DNA from: Zopfochytrium polystomum
Lineage: Eukaryota > Chytridiomycota > Chytridiomycetes > Chytridiales > Chytridiaceae
DNA length: 64,000 bases
Direction of reading: 5' to 3'
Assembly: GCA_025765615.1 (NCBI GenBank)
Contig: JAIVFJ010000090.1
Coordinates: 1 to 64,000, forward strand
Shown here: positions 1-10,459 of the stretch, in pieces
How positions within the stretch are numbered: the stretch's first letter is position 1
Layout of the letters: each line of letters begins with the position of its first letter
Program-made: the position numbers and the translations under genes
Notes under the pieces: model-generated
The model's database searches: none
The model's input: the letters and a program-made list of their open reading frames with translations, nothing else
Told to the model about the DNA's origin: nothing

Positions 1-720
1 AGGGCGATAAAGCCAAGTGCCACTCAGACTGCGACCCTGTATAATCAACTTGGGTGATTTGTGCTGTCTAAAGTTGCAAAAGGAGGAGAAAACCTCAAAC
101 TGATCGTTAGAAGCCTGGAAGTCGACAGCCCAGGCATCCTCACTGACATTGTGATCACAATCTCCAACTCCAGCAGTGTTGATCAGGTGCTAGCGCAAGA
201 AGAGCTGTTCATTGGGAGGGTAGTGCCAGCAGCGAAAGGTTGATTGGATGTTTTTGATCATGTCAAAAAAGCCGTCTTTGTGGCGCTAGGGTTAGGCCCC
301 TTTCGCAGCACGAGATTTGCCTTTTTCTAATTTTTGTTTCGATAAAAGAAAACAATTGTTTGAAAAACAGAAAGGAGGCAAAAAAGGCTATGGTGTTCGA
401 CAAGAAAGGGCGTACCGTCCTCTAATAGGGAAGGGGAGTATGCTCAGCACCAACCTCTTCCATTTGGGCCTGCTTGTGCTTTGTGGTTGTTTGGCAGCTT
501 TTAATAGCCCCTGCCTAGGCAATCTTCCTGTTCCAGCACTGGCACGTTGTGGAACATGTTTGAAGCTCATGCACCTACTGTTCCAGCACGGTGCTTAAGG
601 CTGAACTCACCCCCACTGCATCTGGAGGAGGTTGCGCTTGGCACCTTCCCCACCAGATGAGAATCTGGGCAACTCATTGGACTGACTGCTGTCAAAAAAA
701 CCCACTTTGAAAGTGATGCT
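1..720. other. Left edge: no recognised gene
   Basis: An open frame of 60 codons on the plus strand (61-243) opens on GTG, not ATG, and its product is not recognisable to me. It could be the last exon of a gene that begins outside the window, because codon use looks protein-like and it ends with a clean stop. The rest to the tRNA gene is AT-rich sequence in which I see nothing. Confidence 0.2.
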
Positions 721-722
721 CC

Positions 723-793
723 TCCCAGTCCGGGAATTGAACCCGGGTCTACCCCGTGACAGGGGGTGATACTAGCCACTATACTAACTGGGA
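723..793 (-). tRNA. tRNA-Asp (anticodon GTC)
   Basis: Full cloverleaf on the minus strand. The acceptor arms TCCCAGT/ACTGGGA pair perfectly. The anticodon stem ACCCC/GGGGT encloses the loop CTGTCAC, which gives anticodon GTC. The T-arm carries the B-box GGTTCAATTCC inside a five-pair stem. There is no intron. It looks functional. Confidence 0.93.
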
Positions 794-1053
794 ATGCTGC
801 TTTGTGGGCACAAATACTTGCCATCACGTCTCTAGAGTTCCTAACAGTTGAAGATACTGATACCAATGGTCCACTTTAAGGCATGTTGAAACCCACTTCT
901 TGGGTCGTTTGACTTTTCATGTGCAGTCTTTTTACATGACAATTCCTAGCTGTTGAGGGGGTTTTTCCACCTGACTAAAACTTTGTTGTCCTGCCACTTG
1001 TGATTCCTCGCCACTTGTGATTCCTCGCCTGTGCAACATTTGGAGGCTCTTGC

Positions 1054-1055
<2 letters not shown>

Positions 1056-1090
<35 letters not shown>

Positions 1091-1093
1091 TGT
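1056..1093. repeat. (TG)n microsatellite
   Basis: About 15 TG units with one TTTG interruption. The reading frames crossing it (VCVCV on one strand, HTHTH on the other) are artefacts of the dinucleotide. Confidence 0.9.
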
Positions 1094-1368
1094 GGAAGAC
1101 AGCATGCAAATTCCTCAGCACAAACTGACTTCTTATGGAAACTGTGTCCTGCTGTGCCTGTTCCAGGAAATTTGCCCAGCAATTCTGTATGAAGTTTGAA
1201 ACTGTGCATCAGCCACACTCCTTGCACTTTCGTTGAAAAGGCAGTTTTCCATAGCAATTTGTGTGCAGAACATTTTCAAGGCATTTCTCATCTTCCCCTC
1301 TCCCCCTGCCCCCCATTTTGCCCAGAGGTGCAGTTCTGGCACTCGGTCTCTTTATCTGCGTAATGGTT

Positions 1369-1785
1369 GTTAGGCAGAACTGGCTGGTTAGCAGCAAGAG
1401 GCACAAGACGGACCCGAACCTATTGTGACTGTCAGTTATTGTTCTCACGATGCCCATGGGAGAGCGAGCCACCACCAATGCAGACCTGGGCGCTGGCTTG
1501 CGCTGATGACAAATACTCCGAGTATTAAGTGGAATGGAAACCCGGTGTCAACAGTTTTCCTCCTCCTCTGCTCAAGCAGATAATATAGGAGAGGTTTTTA
1601 CCCTGTGCCGGTCACGCTTGCCTAGCAGCTATTACAGCGTGTATATCATCATCATGTATCATTAATTCACAACAGGGTTTTTTTTTCTCTTTCTCTCCAA
1701 GTTGGGGAGAAGGACCACCCACAAACACACATCTCCACTTCATTCACTCCTTCCACTCACTCACTCAGAGTAGACTGTTTACAAT
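1369..1785 (+). repeat. Dispersed repeat R1, copy A (~415 bp)
   Basis: Nearly identical along its whole length to 11746-12160. Shared landmarks in order are GTTAGGC, a 'cccgaacctattgtgactg' block, a 'ccgagtattaagtgga' block, an 'agcagataatataggag' block and a 3' block that ends with clustered CACTCACTCACT. No long ORF is conserved. A degenerate RNA polymerase III B-box (GGTTCGGGTCC) lies on the minus strand, so a SINE origin is possible but unproven. Partial copies lie near 18.3, 18.8 and 42.8 kb. Confidence 0.85.
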
Positions 1786-1894
1786 GGTTACAAATAAGAC
1801 ACGCCCAGCTCCTGCCAAGTGAGACTAGATGGAATGTCACAGGCTTCACAGCAAGTTTTTGTTGTTAGTACCTGGGGATCCCTGCACCGCTATT

Positions 1895-1966
1895 GGGGGT
1901 ATAGATCAGTGGTAGATAGCTCGCTTCGCATGCGAGATGCCCACGGTTCGATCCCCTGTGCCTCCA
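1895..1966 (+). tRNA. tRNA-Ala (anticodon CGC), slightly decayed
   Basis: The acceptor stem GGGGGTA/TGCCTCC, the anticodon stem CTCGC/GCGAG with loop TTCGCAT (anticodon CGC) and the B-box GGTTCGATCCC are all present. The D-stem is weak (GATC against GATA) and the T-stem has one mismatch. It could be a functional but imperfect gene or a young pseudogene. Confidence 0.78.
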
Positions 1967-1969
1967 CAG

Positions 1970-2710
1970 GGTTGTTGGAATGCATTGGGGTTATTGGTGT
2001 CACTGCCACTCTGGCTGACCAATCTGACAAGAGGAGCTGTTGGGCGATGCGCTCACAAAGCCTGTCTTCCAAACAATCTCCCTGACTGGAAGATGCACAT
2101 CCAAGAAAACTGCTAAGAATTTCAAAAAGGAGTGACAAGGGCCACTTGGCTGCAGGTACACCAAAATAACCAGCAAGCACACAAACAAAAACCCACTTGC
2201 ACACCAAGAACAGCAGCAGACACAGTGCAGGACATCGAAATCAAGCAAATTTGGATTGTCTCGTTTGCCCATAAATCTTTTTTCCTGCTCAGGCAACCCC
2301 CCAAACTTCCCAAGCCCATTCGCTTCTCCTGCATCTCAGTATGAGATTCTTGAGTATCTCACACAAGGTGTCAGTCATAGTTTAGGTTCTTCAGCTCTTA
2401 CTCTACGATGATTCAGTACAACACATTTTATAGTTTTACATGAAAATATGACCCACCTCCCACCTCCCCCCAACCGCCCTAACTCCCTCCTTCCGTTCTG
2501 TAGTCAACGAGATCGACACGGCGGTCAATCAACGAACGCGTTTCGCTGGAACAGCACGGTTTCAGCCGAAAAATCTAAACGCAGAAAATAGCCTAATCAC
2601 AGACCCCCTCCTCGTAATGATAAATAGGAGTAGGCAGACTCTGCTGCTTGTTTTCACGAAATGAGGTGTCAAAATTGAAGTTTTAGTTAGGTATATTGCA
2701 TTATCTTGCA
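1970..2710. other. Intergenic, nothing recognised
   Basis: AT-rich sequence between two tRNA genes. Short open frames occur on both strands without domain-like content. Confidence 0.5.
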
Positions 2711-2717
2711 ACTACAA

Positions 2718-2790
2718 GCCGTCTTAGCTCATCTGGGAGAGCGTAAGACTGAAGATCTTAAGGCACCCGGTTCAATCCCGGGAGACGGCA
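2718..2790 (+). tRNA. tRNA-Phe (anticodon GAA)
   Basis: Perfect seven-pair acceptor stem (GCCGTCT/AGACGGC). The anticodon stem TAAGA/TCTTA has loop CTGAAGA, anticodon GAA. The T-arm ACCCG-GTTCAATC-CGGG is intact. No intron. Confidence 0.94.
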
Positions 2791-2794
2791 CCGG

Positions 2795-4165
2795 AGTTCA
2801 ATGACATTGTTTCCATCTTTGTTGTCAAGATAAGGTTTCTTATGGTGCCACTCATGGATTTCGGGCGTTACTAGTTGGTCGGCTGGACGTGAGCCGTATG
2901 ATTTCACTTATTTCTCGTAATCTCACAAAGCTCCGCAAATTCCTGTTGCGTCAACAGCTTGCTTTGATTGAGATTTGTGGCTGCCGTTTGGCGACTCTTA
3001 CATTCAAAACGGGAGGATGAATACATTAGAGCACTGCCCACAGTTTCGCCGGCTTGAATTTTTGGAGTTTTCAAGAAAGTTACAAGAAAGTGATGGGGTC
3101 TGAGTGAATGAAGTGTAGTGTTCATAGTAGAGGACGGAGGACGACAAACAAGGAAACGTTGCAAGGTGCCACTTCAATTGATCCTTGTCTTCCAACGGCC
3201 AAAACTTTATCTGTTGTCGTCGCAATAACATTGCTTACATTACTGGGTATTTTCCGTTCCAGGGATTTGTTGATTACAATTTTAAGAATTTACTCCTTAC
3301 CGCATCGACTGGTGCTCCGACGAACATTTCAAAATGGGCCATGTACAAGTTCTAAGTAGTTGGAAACAAAAAAGCCCGAGAGGAGAAGAGCAGAGATTGA
3401 TGGCAAGAAGGAGAGCAGAAGCGGGAATCATTTCACTGCGAAAGGTGCGTGTGTCACAGCACTTCTTGTTTTTGCGCTCGAAGGGGTTTAAATGATACCC
3501 AGGGGCAGACGGCCACAGCCATCGTAGTGCGGAGGTATGAAGCGTGGGCAAAAAATGGAACCCCACAAGCTTTTGGTCCGGTCGGGGTCCCAGTGCACAT
3601 GGTTGGGTGGACGAAAGCGGCCGGGAGGAGAGATCGAGATCCTCTGTATATTTCACCACTCCCAAATTTGAACCAAAGAACGATTTTGTGGTTGGGACTG
3701 CGGACTGCGGAGGCTGGGGGGTGGGGAGCAGGAGGCAAAATACCAAAGGCCGACCGTGAGAGTAATGCATCTTGCACAGCGAGTGCAGCTGCAACGATGA
3801 GGTTCATACCGAGTTCAGCTTATTGCTAGTTGAAGACTAACTCCAAACTGGCTCCTCACGACCAACGGTCGGGAGGGAATTTTTGAAACCTCTAATTCAC
3901 GATTCATTAGTCCAGATGAAAAAGAGGCGAAATAAGCAATCTGATCGTTGGTGTCAATTAGATGTGCATCGCCCGTCATTGACCTGAATCGTTCACGCGA
4001 AGGTGGATACCCAAACCCCCTGCCCCTCCGCTCCCGCCAGAGGTGGCAGCGCGGTTGTCTGTGTTGACAATGTAGCGAGGCTGAATTCGAATGAGGCACT
4101 TCGAAAATTATGTGGCGAGTATTATCGTCTGAGTCAGTCAGTTGATTTTCATCATTTTCAGAAAA
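2795..4165. other. Intergenic region 5' to tRNA and 3' to U2
   Basis: No gene is recognised. Overlapping frames of 80-165 codons occur on both strands (for example 3297-3794) but show no family signature. I leave them out as chance ORFs. Confidence 0.45.
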
Positions 4166-4171
4166 CAAGGA

Positions 4172-4368
4172 TTTAGGCCTCAGCCAGCGGTAGTGTGAGG
4201 CCGGCGAGACCAGTGCCCGGGCCGCGACAGCAAGCTGCCGACGGCGATCGAGCGAGATTTTCAAAAATAATTGTGATAATAGATACGCCGGCGATGCCGG
4301 CGGTTAAAGTTATCACACTTTAAAGAACAGATACTACACTTGATCTTAGCCAATAGGCCAGAGAGGAT
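4172..4368 (-). ncRNA. U2: U2 spliceosomal snRNA
   Basis: Reading the minus strand from 4368, the RNA begins ATCCTCTCTGGCC and continues into the near-universal U2 block TTGGCTAAGATCAAGTGT. This includes the branch-point-pairing segment GTGTAGTATC and the stem IIa segment ATCTGTTCTTTAAAGT. A stem IIb-like GC hairpin and a U-rich Sm-like site (ATTTTTGA) follow. Two further hairpins match stems III (GCCG...CGGC) and IV (GGCCTCA...TGAGGCC); the stem IV loop contains CACTACCGC. At about 197 nt it is the normal size for fungal and animal U2. It base-pairs with intron branch sites in the spliceosome, consistent with the intron-rich genes here. The exact ends are inferred. Confidence 0.93.
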
Positions 4369-4399
4369 TGTAAAGAGCAGTGGTAGGAGGCGGCGGCGG

Positions 4400-4407
4400 T
4401 ATTTATA
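4400..4407 (-). promoter_or_regulatory. TATA box of U2 gene
   Basis: TATAAATA on the minus strand, about 32-39 nt upstream of the inferred U2 5' end, which is the usual distance for a core promoter. The G+C-rich sequence between (CCGCCGCCGCC) has no other landmark. Confidence 0.6.
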
Positions 4408-5099
4408 CGGTTCGGGGGTTTACCGGCTGCGGACTGCGGTCGGACAACGACAAAGTGCTTCTCAGAAGAATCAAAAATCAAACACAAACGTTTCCCTCAT
4501 TTGAAGCGTTTCCATCCTTTTCGGAGATCTCATGGCTATTGCCTTGCCTACTCTCCCGGCTTATTAGAGTCCCGAGAGGCCTCCGTCCAAACTGGAGACG
4601 AGTGGACTACTGCTCCACTCCCGTGCTTCCTCACAGTACCTTCCTCCGGTACAGGCGCCTCCGTACGTGTGCAACTGTTCAACGGACGCCTCAGATGCGC
4701 GCCGTTTGCAGTCAAACTTCCCAGAAAAACGAGCCAAAAGCAAGTGACTTAGTTTTCCGACGTCAATTTGTTCAACGATTTCCTCTTCAAGATTCTTTGA
4801 GTGTGGCTATGTCTGTCTGCCGGTCTGCCTGCGTATCTGTCTGCGGCCTTACACAGTGTCCGCCTCCCGTCGCTAAACGAACGCGTTGCCGTCTGTAGAG
4901 CAACCATCAACAGCAAAGAAAGGAACAATATTGAAAGAGAGAAGGACGTCCGCCATCGTCGACGCGTTCAACCCCTTCGACCTTGGAACAGCATCAGAGA
5001 GCTCAAAGCATGCCCGGATCAGCTTGAACAGCCATTCACGGCCGTCGGCCCAGATTTTATGGTAACTACCAAACCCAACGCTCCTCTGCTTCTTTTGAG

Positions 5100-6260
5100 A
5101 TCAGCCACCGCGGAAGAGGATAAAGCAGGTCCGTATATTTTGCCTCGAGTCCTTTCCCAACCCACCGGCTAAAAGTAAATCGGGTTGGTTTTCAAGCGTG
5201 TCTTCGAAGCGTAGCATGATTGAATGTGTTGTGTATTTCGGTAATAATAGCAGCGACGCTTCGTCCGTTACGTGAATGCAGGTTCCGGCAAGGCGACCTT
5301 CGGCATCTGCCGCCCACTCGAGGCGACTGTCTTTCCACCACTGCAAGCACTCGACGCGACCCCTGTAGATGACGGAGTCTATGTAGGGGGCTGGATCGTA
5401 CTTTAGCTCGTATCCGCTGTCCTTCCACCACTGGAGTACAAGGATCTTGCTGAACGAGGAGACATTGAACATTGCTCGTGCGTCGTATTTGACTCCAGCC
5501 TTCCACCACTGCAAACCATCAGTATGTCCACAAAGAGATGCCAAAGATGTTGCTGCGTCACCACACTTCAGTGATAGTCCGCTGCCCTTCCACCACTTCA
5601 GGATATGGACACGTAATTCAACCAGCATCTTCGATGGCGCTTTCGGCGTACTTCAACTCGAGCCCGCTAGCTCTCCACCACTCCAGGATCGAGATCCGCC
5701 TAGACTTGCTCGCAACAAAGATCGCGCTATTCGTGTACAGCGGCTGCAGCCCAGAGTCCAGCCACTACTGGAGTACCTCTTGGCGTAGTCCATGGCGTGT
5801 TCGCTGTACAGCTTGTCGTGGTGCAGGTGGCGCGCGAGGAAGCCGAGGGCGGCGGTGGAGCGGACGAAATTGCGGGCCCGTCGTGGGAGCGTTAGTGTTA
5901 ATGCACAGCGACGCCGAGTGCTCAGATAGGGCAAAATGTGGGCAGCTGGATTCACGTCATATTTTTAAAAGCGGAGTCATGTAAGCCTTTCGCCCTTCCT
6001 AAGCCCAATCAATGTAGAGCATTGCTCTCGCTCTCCTTGCAAGTGAAAAGTGCTACTGTACAAGCAAAGGAGAGCAATCAAAGGGTGAGAGGAAAGACGT
6101 GTGGGCACACTGCGAGTGCAGCGGTGGAGAGGAGGTGCAGGTTCTGGTATTGTTCTACCCACTGCTTGAATAGACCAGACGACTCCACCACCTCAAGCTG
6201 GTTGTACTTGCAAACGGAACCGCGAACCAGTCGATCTCGAGGCCGCTGTCTTTCCACCAT
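5100..6260 (-). pseudogene. Decayed ankyrin-like (WWKDSG) repeat gene, copy A
   Basis: The minus strand encodes several units of a ~33-residue repeat with the signature LQWWKDSG-LKY (near 5310-5345, 5405-5440, 5495-5515, 5580-5605, 5670-5700 and 6235-6260). I know this style of unit from large ankyrin-like protein families of chytrid fungi, where units follow GHV-VLQWWKDSGLELKY. The frame is broken: a TAG replaces a Trp codon near 5767, a TGA follows the unit at about 5640, and neighbouring units sit in different frames. The C-terminal segment after the last unit (near 5225-5300) is shared with copy B. I read it as a pseudogene, though introns could explain some breaks. Confidence 0.6.
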
Positions 6261-6301
6261 TCATCAGGATTTTCCCAGAGAACTAATGTCGCATTCTTTC
6301 C

Positions 6302-6450
6302 CAGTGAATTTCATATACCTTGAAAAAGTTTGGTGGAGGGCGAAAAAAAAAAACTCTTGACCATTGGAGACGGCTCCTAATCGAAACTTTTTTTTGGTCC
6401 CCCCAAAAATTTTTTCGGCCCCAAGATCTCAAGGGATATGAAATTCACAG
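6302..6450. mobile_element. MITE-like element with ~22-bp terminal inverted repeats
   Basis: The left end GTGAATTTCATATACCTT and the right end AAGGGATATGAAATTCAC are inverted copies with one mismatch. The interior is short, non-coding and rich in A and T runs. A second, larger copy with the same ends and a similar GGCCC-rich right half lies at 33735-34047. No transposase is present, so this would be non-autonomous. A clear target duplication is not visible. Confidence 0.6.
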
Positions 6451-6679
6451 AAAGAAGTTTAGATAACAAAAGTCTTTGTCTTTTCAGACATTGACGGAGC
6501 AAGGTGCTTGGAACAGAAATAGTTCAAATGAGAATACGTTGCTGCTTTAAGGATGCATGATGAGCTTTGTGGGTTTAGGAAGTTAACTGCTGACCAAGAA
6601 GCCCCAAGTTCAAGCCTTGCCTATCATCTTGCGCGGGATGATAATGCCTTGTCAAGTCAGGTTACTCTGCCGTCTGTTC

Positions 6680-7700
6680 AAGCGTGTATTAGAATTGTAG
6701 CACGATAAAATGGGTTGTGTATTTCAATAAGCACAATAGCGACGCCTCGTCTGTTACAATAATGCAAGTGCCAGCAAAGCGCCCATCACCTTCTGCAGCC
6801 CCACTGCATCCACGCTACCAGTCCTCGACCGGCTCAGGGCTTTGTGAAAACTGTGAACTGTTTAAAACGTCGCTGAACGTTTCGCACTGCTCAAACAGCC
6901 CGGACGACTCCCAACCCTCTCAGACCTCAGGCTGGTTGGCACTTGGAAACGGCACTGCAAACCAGTCGACCTTGAGGCAATTGTCGTTCCACCATCGCAA
7001 GCACTCGACGCGACCCTTGCGAACGGCGGGTGGATGCAACCTGCTTGATTGTACTTAAGCTCGCACAGTCCTCGACCCTGTTCTTCAACGCCACGTTCTC
7101 GCTCCTCAGCGCCTCCACTTTAGCCTCGTGCGCGCCGTTGCGGCGATCAGTCGTCCCAAGCCGCCCCTGGCACTCGGCCAGCCGCTCTTCCTGCTCCGCG
7201 GCTGGCATAGGACATTGGGGGTTGAAGGCGGGAGCGCGGGGGGGTAAAGGAGATAAGCCGCCTCGACTCTTAATCGTGACTAAAATCCAACCCCGACAGA
7301 CCTCTGGTTTTGGTCCTCCTCGCCTCGTCCGCGAGCATATCGTCCAGCGACGGAGGCAACGTTGGCCCATCAGCGGCGGGCGGTGCCCAGAGGCTGCCTG
7401 TCGACATTCACGCCGCGGGGGTCTCGGCGCCGAGGGGCTGAGGCTGCTGGTGCTTCTGCTGCCGCCGGCAGTCGTGGTGATGGAGTTGCGCCGTTGGGGA
7501 GTTGGTGTGTCGGAGGGGTTAGGGCCGGAGGAGGAGGAGGGTTGGTGTGTGGAGTCGGAGGCGGCGGCGGTGGCGGAGGAGTGGGGAGGAGGCGGGTGCG
7601 GGTCGTTGCTGTCGTTGGGGTCATGGTCGGCGGCATTGTCCTTAACCGGGGACGAGGCGCGCGCTTCAGATCAAAAAGTCTGCGCAATTGGAGCCCCACA
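6680..7700 (-). pseudogene. Decayed ankyrin-like gene, copy B, with Pro-rich and coiled-coil N-terminus
   Basis: From 7700 downwards the minus strand encodes a proline-rich stretch (P8 run near 7570), an Arg/Pro segment, then a heptad-like charged segment near 7200-7070 (EERLAECQGRL, KVEALRSENVALKNRVED). One degraded repeat unit follows (CLRWWNDNCLKVDW near 6960-7000), then a tail at 6690-6830 that matches the tail of copy A at 5225-5340 in nucleotide sequence. The layout (Pro-rich, coil, WWKDSG repeats, shared tail) suggests one ancestral gene that has lost most repeats. Frames are interrupted throughout. Function unknown; such repeat proteins are presumed protein-binding. Confidence 0.45.
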
Positions 7701-7704
7701 GTCC

Positions 7705-8930
7705 CATTTTCTTAAGGGATCACCTGCCCATCAACCCCTCCCCCACCTCCCAATTGCGCTGCAGACACTTTAATCCACTGTGCTTTGCCTTCATTTGAAG
7801 GCTTTTGTAAGTTTATTATTAATGGTTTGCTCAATGCCACTGTGTTGTCTGTCACACCCTGGAGCCTGATGTAGAACCAGTGGGCTTGTTTGTCTGTAAT
7901 GTCCACAAACGCAGCACTGCTGACATTTGCAGTTTCACACTACATTTTGTCACTGAGCTCAAACTGACCCTAAATGGGAGTAGCTACTTTTGCCTCAAGG
8001 TTTCTGGCCTTCCACAACGAGCTGCAATCTTTGAATCCAAAATTGTCTGCTGGACCAGCTCTTTCCCAGTCGCCAGGGACTGTTCCAGGGTGAGATCTTT
8101 GGTCAAATCCAGCTATAGTGTCGAGCAGAGGGGAACTACAGCATAGATCCAACTATTGTAATCACAGGGTTTGTCATGGCAGAGGCTAGCTGTGAATCCA
8201 GTAATGAATATAGCTGTCATCCAAAAAAAACCACATATTGTTTGCAGACGGTGACAGTGCTGGTGCTGAGGTAAAGCAATTTGGTCAGAGGGATACTGGG
8301 CCTGTTAGAGACGCAGGCTTGCCACTTTGGACACTGGGGAACATCCCAGGACCCAATGCATTAGGTGATGTAATGGCGGTATTAGGCACCCCAGGATAGG
8401 CAGTCAAGTGATGTGGGAGCAAGTCCTACGTCTGTGGGAAACACACACAAAAAAAAAAAAGAAAAAAAAAAAGAGAAAAACCACCACACTTATCAGTCCC
8501 AGCACAAACAACAAAGGTTGTGGTCAAACACCAACACATACCAGATATCTGCTTCTGGATGCAGGTCAGGTAGAGATGGACAAGGGTTACTAACCAACTT
8601 GCAGACATTTGGCAGATAATGATATAAGCAGATGCAGATATCAAATTTGACTGTGTATATCTGCTTGCATCCAAAGAAAAACCTGCTGATATCTGCTGTA
8701 TCTGCTGGTGTTCAAGCTTTTGGAGCAGAATGTGCAGATAGCAATTGCACCAATACTCTGCGGCAGAAAGGGGGGCATAGTAACGTGGACTTGTTTAGGA
8801 GTCGTGCTGGTGCATGATTAGTGAAAGGTTGTGAACTGCATCACTGCCTGAAGAAAGAAATGAATCTGGGGCCAGTAGCTGTTGGGGCCCTTAAGGCAAA
8901 TCTGTACGAATGTGATTTACTTTCAAATGA
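7705..8930. other. Intergenic, nothing recognised
   Basis: No gene is supported. A mixed poly-A tract lies at 8448-8480. A small cluster of 'agatatctgc' motifs in both orientations lies at 8545-8720, possibly remains of a small inverted-repeat element. Confidence 0.4.
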
Positions 8931-8936
8931 GGCGGA

Positions 8937-9008
8937 GGGTTTGTGGTCTAGTGGTATGATTCCTCCTTCGGGTGGAGGAGGTCCTGGGTTCAATCCCCAG
9001 CAAGCCCC
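8937..9008 (+). tRNA. tRNA-Pro (anticodon CGG)
   Basis: The acceptor stem GGGTTTG/CAAGCCC has one G-U pair. The long anticodon stem (TCCTCC/GGAGGA) has loop TTCGGGT, anticodon CGG. The T-arm CTGGG-TTCAATC-CCCAG is perfect. Confidence 0.92.
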
Positions 9009-9014
9009 AGGGTC

Positions 9015-9885
9015 GCCCACTTGTGCAACAATGGCTATGACATAGGGAGCCACAATTCCTTTATTTTCTGATGTCTTTGGAAAAGCAGTCAAGCAGAAAA
9101 ATTAAAGCAAAAGTGCATGAAAAATCAAGATTTTTGTTGCACACGTGTTACACAAGAAGTCCAAAATTCTCAATTGAAAGAATGGACAGAATTCCAGTCC
9201 TCCCATCACAGATATCAGTGAGCAGTTGTTTGCTTATTTTTCCTGATTTCTATAAAAACATTCAATTTTTTCCTGCAGAAAGTGTGGTTCCAAAACCTCA
9301 ATTTTTGTCTAGTGACTTGGGCTGTGTGACAATCTGCCACCCACCTGGAGGATCTCCGCCGGCGCGCTGCCAGCCACTAGGGTTAGGGTTTCAAATTGAT
9401 ACTATAGCCCAAAATATGGCGATACTTTACTAATTAAATATCATGACATATATCACAATACTTTTGAAACTTGAAATAATTTTTGAGCCAGAATAATTTC
9501 TTTGCACATAACAAAGCAGCAGGAAAAATTTCTGCTGTGAATTCCACTGATTGAATACACTTTTGTGGCCTCAAATATTGACAATGTTTTTACCAGCCAC
9601 TGCAATTTGCAGTTTGCTGACAATGACTCGCTTTGGTTTTGTCGACCTGCAATTTGACTTCTTGCCGTTTGTCGCCTACGCCTCCTAGCGCATCTGATGA
9701 CGTCCACTGCCATTGCATCTGGTGCCTGCTAAACCAGCAACCAGACCACCAACAATTCTTGGTCTCAGTACTTTGCGCTAAAACAAGATCAACAATTCAA
9801 ACTAGCTCAGTCTTTTGGAGTTAAGGAACCAAGGGCAGCTTAAGCTTAAGGTGTGGTGTTCAAGAATCAGTCACCTGACTTATCC
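9015..9885. other. Intergenic, nothing recognised
   Basis: AT-rich sequence between tRNA-Pro and tRNA-Ile, without a convincing coding segment. Confidence 0.4.
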
Positions 9886-9888
9886 ACA

Positions 9889-9983
9889 TGCTCTGTACAG
9901 GGATCGAACCTGTGACTTTAGCGTACCTCCAGTCACAAGAGGGCGTATTAGCACTACACTCTAACCAACTGTGTTAACAGAGC
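9889..9983 (-). tRNA. tRNA-Ile (anticodon AAT) with 21-nt intron
   Basis: The acceptor arms GCTCTGT/ACAGAGC pair perfectly, and the T-arm ACAGG-TTCGATC-CCTGT is perfect. Read without splicing, the anticodon arm does not fit an elongator tRNA: the segment after the anticodon is too long. Removing 21 nt directly after the base 3' to the anticodon (the canonical intron site) restores the stem TAGTG/CGCTA with loop CTAATAA, anticodon AAT. The variable loop then becomes the normal five bases AAGTC, as in other eukaryotic tRNA-Ile. The alternative, tRNA-Ser(GCT) with a long variable arm, is less good because the arm does not pair well. Confidence 0.8.
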
Positions 9984-10369
9984 TTCCCCATGAGGACAGC
10001 CTACTGCTGTCTCACACCAGCAGAATTTTTTTCATGGGTGATTGAGGGGGTGCAGGGCTTTCAAAAGGTTAATTGTGTGGTGTATAATGCAATGTCAGAG
10101 CGATTGGTTGGGTGAGATTCTCGTAAGGAAACAATTCCTGAAAGGCCAAAAATTGTGGGTCAAAAGGTGCAGAAGCCTGCAGCCATTGGACCTCATTGGC
10201 GCTCTGCCCATTCCACAATTACTTAAATTGTTCTTCCAATTTTCCCTGAAATTTATTGGTGTGCTCAGCAATTGGGAGATAGAAGTCCGATCACATTCAA
10301 TTGTCAAAACTGGGCCGAAAGGGCAGATCATGAAGGTTCAGGGTTGAAAGGTGATCCTGGCAGTGTAAT

Positions 10370-10452
10370 TGAGCAGAGTGGGATTCGAACCCACGCCTCC
10401 GGAGAGACCAGAGCCTTAATCTGGCGCCTTAGACCAACTCGGCCATCTGCCC
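10370..10452 (-). tRNA. tRNA-Leu (anticodon AAG)
   Basis: The acceptor stem GGGCAGA/TCTGCTC, the anticodon stem CCAGA/TCTGG with loop TTAAGGC (anticodon AAG), a long class II variable arm around CTCTCCGGAG, and the B-box GGTTCGAATCC are all in place. Confidence 0.93.
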
Positions 10453-10459
10453 TTCATAT

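Noticed and set aside
9379..9391. 'agggttagggttt' telomere-like motif
   Set aside because: Only about two TTAGGG-like units; also a similar short motif near 27711. Far too short for a telomere.
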